Assembly: GCA_964428335.1 (NCBI GenBank)
Contig: CAYRXW010000001.1
Span: 186,001-250,000 of the forward strand
Length of the DNA stretch: 64,000 bases
DNA from: GW2011-AR15 sp964428335
Lineage (GTDB): Archaea; Nanobdellota; Nanobdellia; Woesearchaeales; GW2011-AR15
Reading direction: 5' to 3'
This document shows, piece after piece, positions 8,601 to 15,077 of the stretch. The notes under the pieces were generated by a model that was not told the origin of the DNA, made no database searches, and saw only the letters and a program-made list of their open reading frames with translations. Position 1 is the stretch's first letter, and each line of letters begins with the position of its first letter. Made by a program: the position numbers and the translations under genes.

Positions 8601-8718
8601 GTTATGTGCTCGAGCCGACGGGAGTTTTAGGAGTGGTTAGGTAATCTACGCTCGAGGCGCGACCTCCTGCGAAAGTCGAACACTGAGGTGAGCGTAGCGA
8701 ATCCGAAGAGCGCAGAAG
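8601..8718 (+). repeat. Structured array element, copy B
   Basis: It starts GTTATGTGC directly after CATAACCTTT; GCACATAAC (8588-8596) and GTTATGTGC (8601-8609) are a perfect nine-base inverted pair. The loop core TAGGTAATCT is at 8638-8647. The lower stem is the weakest of the seven (GAG/CTC plus partial pairing). The end GCAGAAG is followed by the 17-base arm 8719-8735, repeated inverted at 9045-9061. Confidence 0.8.
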
Positions 8719-8736
8719 TTCAGCAATATTGAAGCG

Positions 8737-9003
8737 TTAATCCAAGTTTCGTATACACTGGTTATTTTGACATAAACATTTTGGTTCAGGACCTGGAGGG
8801 ATCTCTATACCCAAACACTCATTATCACATGCGACCGCTAATCGATCACTGCCTATAACTCTACATTGATATGAACATGTACATCTATCTAATTCAAGAG
8901 AACAATCCGCATCAGTATAACATTTGTTATCATCTTTAACCAGTGGAGTACAGGATGTGATAAAAACTAAAAAAGCCATTAGAATAAATGTTGTTTGTTT
9001 CAT
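8737..9003 (-). CDS. Small Cys-rich lipoprotein, 88 aa (unit B insert)
   Basis: Lipoprotein signal with lipobox ITSC (Cys about residue 18) followed by about 70 residues with ten further cysteines ('CYTDADCS', 'RCTCSYQC', 'CLCQNNQC'), a knotted disulfide-rich pattern. The gene fits between the inverted arms at 8719-8735 and 9045-9061. Its TATA box (TTTTTATA read on the minus strand, near 9025-9035) is inside the unit, so the unit carries its own promoter. No named domain recognised. Confidence 0.65.
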   Translation of the reverse strand: MKQTTFILMAFLVFITSCTPLVKDDNKCYTDADCSLELDRCTCSYQCRVIGSDRLAVACDNECLGIEIPPGPEPKCLCQNNQCIRNLD

Positions 9004-9076
9004 AATTTCAGTTAATAGAAATGTGCTATAAAAACATTTCTATAGCTTCAATATTGCTGAATTGCACAGAACGACT

Positions 9077-9183
9077 GTTATGCTCCTTTTCCGAGTGGAA
9101 GGGCTCGTGCTGGTAGGTAATCTCCCACGAGCCCGACCTCATGGAAAAGCCGAGGACGCACGCTTGTCGTGCGCCCGCAGGAG
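9077..9183 (+). repeat. Structured array element, copy C
   Basis: It starts GTTATGCTC; the first hairpin has the perfect nine-base stem GGGCTCGTG/CACGAGCCC with TAGGTAATCT (9114-9123) in the loop. An outer stem CTTTTCC/GGAAAAG encloses it. A second hairpin CGCACG/CGTGCG follows CCGAG. The unit ends at 9547 with GAGCATAAC, the exact complement of its start. Confidence 0.85.
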
Positions 9184-9255
9184 TATGACGGAAGAAAACA
9201 GAGCCGTTTGAAGTTATCGATATTTTTTAATATAGAACTTCCTCATAGATTTAAA

Positions 9256-9516
9256 GTGAAACAAAAAATCATAATTCTATCACTTATTGCGATAATATCC
9301 TTAATTATACTAATTCAATTATTTTATCAATTCCTACATCCATTAAATGAAACAATACCATGTTATCAACAAGGAGGAAAATGGAAATCATTTTCCTGGG
9401 GATGTGCAGATATGTGCGGTGCGCAGGTATGTACAGCAATTTTTTCTATGGGCTGCGAATGTGGACCTGATAAATGTTGGAATTACGACATCAATAAGTG
9501 CGTCGAGAATCCGTAG
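9256..9516 (+). CDS. Small membrane-anchored Cys-rich protein, 86 aa (unit C insert)
   Basis: The start is taken at GTG 9256, about 25 bases after an AT-rich TATA-like stretch; the frame is open further upstream, but that part is the structured element itself. One hydrophobic segment (about residues 4-25) is followed by an outside domain with cysteines in 'WGCADMCGAQVC', 'GCECGPDKCW' and 'NKCVENP'. The arms AGAAAACAGAGCC (9193-9205) and its complement (9516-9528) enclose it. It reads against most other inserts. No family recognised. Confidence 0.55.
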   Translation: MKQKIIILSLIAIISLIILIQLFYQFLHPLNETIPCYQQGGKWKSFSWGCADMCGAQVCTAIFSMGCECGPDKCWNYDINKCVENP

Positions 9517-9551
9517 GCTCTGTTTTCTGAGTAATATTGAGCATAACGACT

Positions 9552-9658
9552 GTTGTATTCTTTTTGCAGGACGGAAACTTTCGTGCTGGTAGGTAATCTC
9601 CCACGAAAGTGACTCCTGCAAAAACCGAGTAAGCGCGCCGCGTCGCGCGACGGAGGAG
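9552..9658 (+). repeat. Structured array element, copy D
   Basis: It starts GTTGTATTC; outer stem TTTTTGCAGGA/TCCTGCAAAAA, inner stem ACTTTCGTG/CACGAAAGT, loop core TAGGTAATCT (9590-9599), second hairpin of GCGCG/CGCGC. The unit closes at 9742 with GGATACAAC. Confidence 0.85.
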
Positions 9659-9731
9659 TCGACTTTTCCTTCAAGCGATGACATCTGAGTTTGAAGAATT
9701 TTGAAAAAATATCGCCTGCGAGAAAAGTCGA
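9659..9731. other. Non-coding insert of unit D
   Basis: 73 bases with no plausible gene. The ends TCGACTTTTC (9659-9668) and GAAAAGTCGA (9722-9731) are complementary. The middle holds CCTTCAAGCGATGA and ATATCGC, which can pair as an inner stem (GCGAT/ATCGC). The core is related to that of units E and G but not identical. It may be a small RNA, a promoter-carrying insert or an empty unit. Confidence 0.55.
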
Positions 9732-9746
9732 TTGGATACAACGTTT

Positions 9747-9856
9747 GTTCCGTTCTTTTGGCGAGCGGGATTTTGAGAGCGGATAGGTAATCTTCCCTCG
9801 CAAAATCCCCTCCTGCCAAAACCGAGCACGAATGCCGTGTCATTCGAGCGCAGGAG
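9747..9856 (+). repeat. Structured array element, copy E
   Basis: It starts GTTCCGTTC; outer stem TTTTGGC/GCCAAAA, inner stem GGGATTTTG/CAAAATCCC, loop core TAGGTAATCT (9784-9793), second hairpin CGAATG/CATTCG, end GCAGGAG. The whole stretch 9740-9948 appears identical to 10291-10499. Confidence 0.85.
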
Positions 9857-9937
9857 TTGGTTTTTCCTTCAAAGCGATGAAATCCAATCAGAGCTGAAGG
9901 AGTTTGAAAAAACGTATCGCATATCGAGAAAAACCAA
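9857..9937. other. Non-coding insert of unit E
   Basis: 81 bases closed by TTGGTTTTTC (9857-9866) and GAAAAACCAA (9928-9937). The core shares CCTTCAA-GCGATGA and TATCGC with the unit D insert. No ORF with a ribosome binding site. Compared with unit D, the closing arm has changed on both sides together (TCGAC to TTGGT and GTCGA to ACCAA), which argues that the pairing matters. Confidence 0.55.
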
Positions 9938-9952
9938 TTGTACGGAACGACT

Positions 9953-10061
9953 GTTATGTCCTCGCGACGAGTGGAAACCTGAGAGCGGTTAGGTAATCTA
10001 CCCTCACAGGTTTCCCTCTGGAGTGACCGAGCACGCTTGCTGTGTCAAGCGAGCGGAGGAG
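9953..10061 (+). repeat. Structured array element, copy F
   Basis: It starts GTTATGTCC; inner stem GGAAACCTG/CAGGTTTCC, loop core TAGGTAATCT (9990-9999), second hairpin CGCTTG/CAAGCG, end GGAGGAG. The unit ends at 10293 with GGGCATAAC. The unit arms are TAAAGCTTTGAGCC (10062-10075) and its exact complement (10269-10282). Confidence 0.85.
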
Positions 10062-10076
10062 TAAAGCTTTGAGCCG

Positions 10077-10217
10077 TCACTTACAATAACCTTTCTTAAT
10101 AACACATTCCCAAAACCAGTTCCAGCCACTAAATAGATAAACAAAAGTTAGAAATAGAAAAATCATGAAGACTACTAAGAAAATCCATCCATATTTTCTA
10201 ATCTTTTTTTCATCCAT
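10077..10217 (-). CDS. Tiny membrane protein, 46 aa (unit F insert)
   Basis: ATG 10217 to TGA 10077. The product has a charged N-terminus 'MDEKKIRKYGW', one hydrophobic segment (about residues 11-30) and a short outside tail with aromatic residues and two cysteines ('WNWFWECVIKKGYCK'). It fills the space between the 14-base arms of unit F exactly. Size, single span and cysteine tail match the other inserts. No family recognised. Confidence 0.5.
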   Translation of the reverse strand: MDEKKIRKYGWIFLVVFMIFLFLTFVYLFSGWNWFWECVIKKGYCK

Positions 10218-10297
10218 ATTTAACAATTTAAATATTCAAGGATAAAAATTTTTCTATGACTGCAAATAGGCTCAAAGCTTTATTGGGCATAACGTTT

Positions 10298-10407
10298 GTT
10301 CCGTTCTTTTGGCGAGCGGGATTTTGAGAGCGGATAGGTAATCTTCCCTCGCAAAATCCCCTCCTGCCAAAACCGAGCACGAATGCCGTGTCATTCGAGC
10401 GCAGGAG
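10298..10407 (+). repeat. Structured array element, copy G (duplicate of E)
   Basis: Base for base like copy E as far as I can read, offset 551 bases; loop core at 10335-10344. It is the copy nearest the recombinase gene. The identity implies recent duplication or conversion, while the other copies have diverged everywhere but in the loop core and stem pairing. Confidence 0.85.
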
Positions 10408-10488
10408 TTGGTTTTTCCTTCAAAGCGATGAAATCCAATCAGAGCTGAAGGAGTTTGAAAAAACGTATCGCATATCGAGAAAAACCAA
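10408..10488. other. Non-coding insert of unit G
   Basis: Identical to the insert of unit E, with the same closing arms TTGGTTTTTC and GAAAAACCAA. No gene seen. Confidence 0.5.
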
Positions 10489-10499
10489 TTGTACGGAAC

Positions 10500-10561
10500 T
10501 GTTTTTATGTCTAAATGCCTGATTTCAGGGCATTTAGGACTTAAAAGTCGTTATGTGCAAT
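10500..10561. promoter_or_regulatory. Candidate attachment-site region at the recombinase end of the array
   Basis: After unit G ends (CGGAAC at 10494-10499) comes CTGTTT-TTATGTC, a site-like junction whose right side is not followed by another element. A hairpin CTAAATGCC/GGCATTTAG follows (about 10511-10537). AGTCGTTATGTGCAAT (10546-10561) is the inverted form of a unit end plus spacer (ATTGCACATAAC-GACT, compare 8585-8596). Calling this an attI-like site is inference from position and motif. Confidence 0.4.
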
Positions 10562-10646
10562 GTCATTTCGTATGTTTTTTTTTGGTTTTTCCCTATGTTT
10601 TTAATGCAAAATCCTCACTGGACTCACTGGACAATCCTGTGTGAGG

Positions 10647-10654
10647 CTTATAAA
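10647..10654 (+). promoter_or_regulatory. TATA box of the recombinase gene
   Basis: CTTATAAA lies 23 bases before ATG 10678, the spacing expected for a leaderless archaeal transcript; there is no ribosome binding site before the ATG. Confidence 0.6.
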
Positions 10655-10677
10655 TGACAAGTTTTCATTAAAGACTT

Positions 10678-11502
10678 ATGGATGTTATTGAAAAAGTAAG
10701 AAAAGAAGGATTCAGGAGGAGGCTCAGCAGCCAGACAATACATTCTTATGTCATGAACATAAGGCATTTCCTCAATCATTCTCATGACCGGATCACAAAA
10801 AAAGATATCAGCGACTACATGGATTATCTTTCAGAGAGAAACTTTTCAGGAAGCTCCATGAATGTAGCCTTAAGCTCATTGAAATTCATGATGCAGGTAA
10901 TAAGGAAGAACTGGAACATAAGGATAAAGTTTTCAAGAAAACCCAGGAAAATACCTGTCTTTTTGACAAAACCTGAAATCAAGCAGCTACTAATTTCAAT
11001 TGATAATAAGAAACATTACCTGATTATAGCCTTGTTATATTCTGCAGGCCTTAGGGCATCTGAACTTACTGGCCTTAAAGTGAAAGATCTGAGCATTGCA
11101 GAAGGGTATGGCTTTGTAAGAAGCGGCAAGGGAAACAAGGATAGAGTATTTATCATTGCAAAATCATTAAGGGATGAGCTAGTGACATGGGTCTATGATA
11201 TGAAGCCTGAAGATTATTTATTCACTGCAAGAAGCGAGCAGCTTAGCAGGAAGACAGTCTATTCTATTGTAAAATACTATTCAAGACTTTCTGGCATAAA
11301 AAAGAATGTCCATCCGCATACGCTAAGGCATAGCTTTGCAACACATCTGATTGAGAACAGCTATCAACTGGAGCAGGTGCAAAATGTCTTAGGCCATGAA
11401 AGCCCACAGACAACACAGGTTTACATACATGCTGCGCTTCCAAGATTCAATATCGAGAGCCCGCTTGATACAATCAGGGAAAGTCAGGCAGCGTACTCAT
11501 AA
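10678..11502 (+). CDS. Tyrosine recombinase, XerA/integron-integrase-like
   Basis: A 274-residue site-specific DNA recombinase with an N-terminal SAM-like DNA-binding domain (about 1-85) and a catalytic domain holding the full set: Arg 126 in 'SAGLRASEL', Lys 151 in 'GKGNKDR', His 214 and Arg 217 in 'HTLRHSFATHL', His 240 in 'VLGHESPQTT', and nucleophile Tyr 249. The C-terminal 'ESPLD' also occurs in integron integrases and archaeal Xer proteins. I see no insert like the IntI-specific extra domain. It may be the chromosome-dimer resolvase XerA; its position, divergent from an array with dif-like junctions, suggests it also acts on the array. Confidence 0.9.
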   Translation: MDVIEKVRKEGFRRRLSSQTIHSYVMNIRHFLNHSHDRITKKDISDYMDYLSERNFSGSSMNVALSSLKFMMQVIRKNWNIRIKFSRKPRKIPVFLTKPEIKQLLISIDNKKHYLIIALLYSAGLRASELTGLKVKDLSIAEGYGFVRSGKGNKDRVFIIAKSLRDELVTWVYDMKPEDYLFTARSEQLSRKTVYSIVKYYSRLSGIKKNVHPHTLRHSFATHLIENSYQLEQVQNVLGHESPQTTQVYIHAALPRFNIESPLDTIRESQAAYS

Positions 11503-11569
11503 CCTTTAGTATACTATTAAGCTAAATTAAACTAAACACTTAAAAACAGATACAAAGTTTTGAAGCAAC

Positions 11570-14365
11570 ATGGACAAGATTGTAGTGAAAGGTGCACGGG
11601 AGCATAATCTAAAGAATATTGATGTCACAATTCCAAGAGATAAATTTACAGTCATAACCGGCCTTTCAGGAAGCGGGAAATCAACCTTGGCATTTGATAC
11701 AATCTATGCCGAAGGCCAAAGGAGATATGTAGAATCACTCTCTGCATATGCACGACAATTTCTTGGGCTGATGAACAAGCCTGATGTTGATTCTATTGAT
11801 GGACTGAGCCCTGCAATATCTATTGAACAGAAGACAACTTCAAAAAATCCAAGAAGCACAGTAGGCACTGTGACTGAGATATATGATTACCTGAGGTTGT
11901 TATTTGCAAGGATTGGTGTTCCATATTGCCCAGACCACCATATAAGGATTGAGTCACAGACACCGCAAAGGATTGCTGAACACATAGCTGAGGATTTCAA
12001 GAATGAAGTCACGATACTTGCTCCGATAATCAGGCAGAAGAAAGGGACTTATGAGAAAGTGATTGAGGACCTGAACAAGGAAGGATATACAAAAGTTAGG
12101 GTGAATAAATCATTTTACAGGACTGATGAAAAAATAACACTTGACAGGTACAAGAAGCATGATATAGAGATAGTGGTTGATGTAGTCTCGCTAAAAGACA
12201 GGTCAAGGCTGGTTGAATCCATTGAACTTGCAGTAAAAAAAGCAGAAGGGCTTGTGATTGTACTTGCAGACAAGAAAGAGAATATCTATTCATCAAAGAT
12301 GGCATGCCCAAAATGCGGGATGACTTTTGAAGAACTCCAGCCAAGGATGTTCTCATTCAACTCACCTTTTGGAGCATGTGAATCATGCAGCGGTCTTGGA
12401 ATAAAGATGGATTTTGATCCTGAACTCATGATACCTGACAAGAACAGGTGCATTGCAGATGGGGCTATAGCATTATATAGGAATGCTGTAGATGGCTGGC
12501 GTGCCCAGTATCTTGGAGGAGTAGGAAAACATTTTGGATTCTCAGCACTCACACCTATTAAGGATTTTACAAAAAAGCAGTATGATGTACTGATGTTTGG
12601 TTCAGAAGAAAAGATAAAATTCAACCTGTCAATGAAAGGAGGAGAAGCAAACTGGTCAAATACAGGAAGATGGGAAGGTCTTGTCCCTCAGTCTGAAAGA
12701 TTATACCAGCAGACAGAATCAGAGTACAGAAGATCAGAGCTTGAGAAATTCATGCGTGTCTCTCCCTGCCCAGTATGCGAGGGGAAGAGGCTAAAGAAAA
12801 AAATCCTCTCTATATTGATAAATGAAAAATCAATAATCGATGCTACTGGCATGTCGATAAAAGATACAATCTCTTTTTTTGCAGGCCTGAAATTAACTGA
12901 GAAGGAACAGGAGATTGCAAAAGTCATACTAAAAGAGATAAACGACAGGCTGAATTTTTTAGAGAAAGTCGGTCTTGGATACCTGACACTTTCAAGGAAT
13001 GCAGGGACTTTATCAGGTGGAGAGGCGCAGAGAATAAGGCTTGCTACACAGATAGGTTCTAACCTGATGGGTGTTGTCTATATCCTGGATGAGCCTTCAA
13101 TTGGGCTTCACCAGAGGGATAACCAGAAATTGATAAGTACACTGCATAGGCTGAGAGATTTAGGAAATACCTTGATTGTTGTGGAACATGATGAAGACAC
13201 AATCAGGGCAGCAGACCATGTGATAGATATGGGTCCTGGCGCAGGAATCCATGGTGGAGATGTCATAGCTTCAGGAACGCCAAAGGAAATAGAAAAATCT
13301 GATTCTCTCACAGGGAAGTATCTTTCAGGAAAGATGAATATTGAGGTTCCTAAAAAAAGAAGGAAATCGAGCAAATTCATCCGGCTGAATGGATGCTCTG
13401 AAAATAATTTGAAAAATGTTGATATAAAGATCCCTATAGGAGTCATGACTTTGATTACAGGAGTTTCAGGGAGCGGTAAATCAACCATGGTCTATGAGAT
13501 ATTATATAGGGCAATGATGAAAGAGCTCCATGAATCAAAGGAGCTTCCGGGAAAACATAAAGGGATTAAGATTGATTCAAAAATAGATAAAGTGATTGTC
13601 ATAGACCAAAGCCCTATAGGAAGGACACCAAGGAGCAATCCAGCTACATATACAAAAATATTTGACCTGGTAAGGGAGGTCTTCTCGCAGACACAGGAAG
13701 CGAAAATCAGGGGATATAGCGGTGGAAGGTTCAGCTTCAATGTGAAAGGAGGAAGATGCGAGGCATGTTCAGGGGATGGTGTCATAAAGATTGAGATGAA
13801 TTTCCTGCCTGATGTCTATGTTGAATGCGAGGAATGCAAAGGGAAGAGGTATAATGCAGAGACACTTGAAGTAAAATACAAAGGGAAATCAATTTCAGAC
13901 GTGCTGGCAATGAGTGTTGAAGAAGCTCTATTGCTTTTTGAAAATATACCTTCAATAAGAACAAAACTTGAGATGCTCAGGCAGGTAGGCCTGGAATATG
14001 TGAAACTTGGCCAAAGTTCTGTGACTTTGTCAGGAGGGGAAGCGCAGAGGATAAAGCTTACAAGGGAGCTTTCAAAAAAAGGCACAGGAGATACATTGTA
14101 TTTATTGGATGAGCCTACAACAGGTCTTCATTTCCATGATGTCAAGAAACTTATCGAAGTATTGAATAATTTAGTTGAGAAGGGAAATTCAGTTGTTGTG
14201 ATAGAGCATAATCTTGACCTGATAAAATCAGCAGATTATATCATTGATCTTGGCCCTGATGGAGGGGACAAAGGAGGAGAGCTTGTCGCAGAAGGGACTC
14301 CTGAAGAGGTTGCGAAGAATACAAAAAGTTATACAGGGATGTTTTTGAAAAAATTATTTATGTAA
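11570..14365 (+). CDS. uvrA: Excinuclease ABC subunit A
   Basis: The damage-recognition ATPase of nucleotide excision repair; as a dimer it loads UvrB on DNA. The 931 residues show the normal twin-ABC layout: Walker A 'GLSGSGKST' (31-39), zinc finger 'CPKCGMTFEE' and 'ACESC' near 245-270, signature 'LSGGEAQRIRLA', Walker B 'VYILDEPSIGL', then the second half with 'GVSGSGKST', the large zinc module 'GGRCEACSGDG' and 'CEECKGKRYN', and a second 'LSGGEAQRIKL' and 'LLDEPTTGL'. No truncation is visible. uvrC follows 2.1 kb downstream and uvrB lies near 27 kb, so the three are not one operon. Bacterial-type UvrABC in archaea is generally ascribed to transfer. Confidence 0.98.
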   Translation: MDKIVVKGAREHNLKNIDVTIPRDKFTVITGLSGSGKSTLAFDTIYAEGQRRYVESLSAYARQFLGLMNKPDVDSIDGLSPAISIEQKTTSKNPRSTVGTVTEIYDYLRLLFARIGVPYCPDHHIRIESQTPQRIAEHIAEDFKNEVTILAPIIRQKKGTYEKVIEDLNKEGYTKVRVNKSFYRTDEKITLDRYKKHDIEIVVDVVSLKDRSRLVESIELAVKKAEGLVIVLADKKENIYSSKMACPKCGMTFEELQPRMFSFNSPFGACESCSGLGIKMDFDPELMIPDKNRCIADGAIALYRNAVDGWRAQYLGGVGKHFGFSALTPIKDFTKKQYDVLMFGSEEKIKFNLSMKGGEANWSNTGRWEGLVPQSERLYQQTESEYRRSELEKFMRVSPCPVCEGKRLKKKILSILINEKSIIDATGMSIKDTISFFAGLKLTEKEQEIAKVILKEINDRLNFLEKVGLGYLTLSRNAGTLSGGEAQRIRLATQIGSNLMGVVYILDEPSIGLHQRDNQKLISTLHRLRDLGNTLIVVEHDEDTIRAADHVIDMGPGAGIHGGDVIASGTPKEIEKSDSLTGKYLSGKMNIEVPKKRRKSSKFIRLNGCSENNLKNVDIKIPIGVMTLITGVSGSGKSTMVYEILYRAMMKELHESKELPGKHKGIKIDSKIDKVIVIDQSPIGRTPRSNPATYTKIFDLVREVFSQTQEAKIRGYSGGRFSFNVKGGRCEACSGDGVIKIEMNFLPDVYVECEECKGKRYNAETLEVKYKGKSISDVLAMSVEEALLLFENIPSIRTKLEMLRQVGLEYVKLGQSSVTLSGGEAQRIKLTRELSKKGTGDTLYLLDEPTTGLHFHDVKKLIEVLNNLVEKGNSVVVIEHNLDLIKSADYIIDLGPDGGDKGGELVAEGTPEEVAKNTKSYTGMFLKKLFM

Positions 14366-14371
14366 CTTTTA

Positions 14372-14426
14372 TGTAATATATTTCTTACATTTTCGAAAGG
14401 TTTAAATATGTAATATATTTCTTACA
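14372..14426 (+). promoter_or_regulatory. Twin operator around the TATA box of the membrane protein/HTH pair
   Basis: TGTAATATATTTCTTACA occurs at 14372-14389 and again at 14409-14426, spaced 37 bases; each has inverted ends TGTAA/TTACA. The TATA box TTTAAATA (14401-14408) sits directly before the second copy, so a bound protein would block transcription. A third weaker version (TAAGTAATATATTA) lies near 15092 after the HTH gene. The HTH protein is the obvious candidate to bind here. Confidence 0.65.
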
Positions 14427-14457
14427 TTATGTTCTGAATTATACAAAGGTGAATCAA

Positions 14458-14883
14458 ATGATAGGAAAACCGGAATGGTTCCAGAGAAGAAAATACTCAG
14501 GCTGGGGATTCTCTCCAAAGACCTGGCAGGGATATGCTTACATAGCAGCGCTCATAGCAGTGCTTTTTGGACTTCAGCTGTTGCCTCTTGGAGGAAATCC
14601 AAAACTAGTAATCATGATTGTTTTTGCAGGTGTCTTTACATTGGATACTATAGATATCATGATGAGGCTGAAAAAAGATGAGCGAGAGATAGTTCATGAA
14701 GCAATAGCAGAGAGGAATGTCGCATGGTTCATGGTGATGGTGATAGCAGTAGGAATCGCTTACCAGGCTTCACAAAGCGCAGTCTTAGGGAAAAACAATG
14801 TTGATCCTTTCCTAATTATAGCGCTTGGCGGAGGGCTTCTTGTGAAGATCGCAACAAATATCTACCTTGAAAGGAAGAAGTGA
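14458..14883 (+). CDS. Membrane protein partnered with an XRE-type regulator
   Basis: 141 residues with four hydrophobic segments in two pairs separated by the charged stretch 'MRLKKDEREIVHEAIAERN'. The layout recalls DUF2178-type membrane proteins that are regularly encoded next to a small helix-turn-helix repressor. ATG 14458 is chosen because AAGGTGAATCAA precedes it as ribosome binding site; in-frame GTG 14449 lies inside that site. Its stop overlaps the start of the regulator, which implies coupled translation. Function is unknown; a signal from the membrane to the regulator is possible. Confidence 0.7.
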   Translation: MIGKPEWFQRRKYSGWGFSPKTWQGYAYIAALIAVLFGLQLLPLGGNPKLVIMIVFAGVFTLDTIDIMMRLKKDEREIVHEAIAERNVAWFMVMVIAVGIAYQASQSAVLGKNNVDPFLIIALGGGLLVKIATNIYLERKK

Positions 14884-15077
14884 TGATGAAAACCAAAATC
14901 GCAGATGCAAGGAAAAAACTGAAGATGACCCAGGAAGAGCTGGCAGAGAAAGTGGATGTTACAAGGCAGACCATCATCGCACTGGAGCAGGGAAGATACA
15001 ATCCAAGCCTGCAGCTTGCATATAAAGTTACAAGAGCATTGAATGCAAAGCACATAGAAGACCTATTTGAATTCTGA
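14883..15077 (+). CDS. XRE-family helix-turn-helix regulator
   Basis: A 64-residue single HTH domain: 'MTQEELAEKVDVTRQTI' gives helices 2 and 3, then 'ALEQGRYNPSLQLAYKVTRALN', the hallmark of the small Cro/YozG-like branch. It starts by ATG overlap with the upstream stop (another ATG three bases on is equally possible). It probably represses its own operon through the TGTAA-N8-TTACA pair at 14372-14426. The tail 'HIEDLFEF' is typical of this family. Confidence 0.9.
   Translation: MMKTKIADARKKLKMTQEELAEKVDVTRQTIIALEQGRYNPSLQLAYKVTRALNAKHIEDLFEF

Larger units (their letters stand above)
6983..10561. mobile_element. Integron-like modular array of hairpin-element units beside a tyrosine recombinase
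   Basis: About nine contiguous units lie head to tail. Seven (A-G) start on the + strand with GTT followed by a conserved structured element of about 107-119 bases. Unit-specific inverted arms (10-18 bases) then enclose a small gene or non-coding core, and most units end in NNNAAC. Four bases (GACT, GTTT, CTTT) separate one unit's AAC from the next unit's GTT. In B-G the unit's end is the complement of its own beginning (C: GTTATGCTC...GAGCATAAC; D: GTTGTATTC...GGATACAAC; E: GTTCCGTTC...GTACGGAAC) and not of the next unit's beginning. Unit A does not show this. The same logic holds for integron cassettes. Junctions such as GAGCATAA-CGACTG-TTATG resemble Xer/dif sites. A left remnant (AGGAGTATGACG at 6983) and a gene-bearing unit without the element (7840-8596) are also present. 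Naming it integron-like is inference. Confidence 0.7.

Noticed and set aside
9169..9255. Longer start for the unit C insert gene at 9169
   Set aside because: The added 29 codons lie in the end of the structured element and the inverted arm; the TATA-like stretch and GTG 9256 fit better.
9388..9843. Minus-strand ORFs of 151 and 106 codons across units C-E of the array
   Set aside because: They run through two copies of the structured element and through inverted arms, have no ribosome binding site, and their composition follows the repeat; open only by chance.
7343..10407. CRISPR array
   Set aside because: Repeats are over 100 bases, spaced at irregular 180-1260 bases, and diverge with compensatory changes; no cas genes nearby.
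7343..10407. Classical attC (59-base element) sites
   Set aside because: AAC and the next GTT are only four bases apart, and the folded element lies inside the unit, not between the two core sites; only the self-complementarity logic is shared.
7343..10499. Tandem MITE-like insertions with target duplications
   Set aside because: The four-base spacers on the two sides of a unit often differ (for example GACT left and GTTT right of unit D), so they are not target-site duplications.
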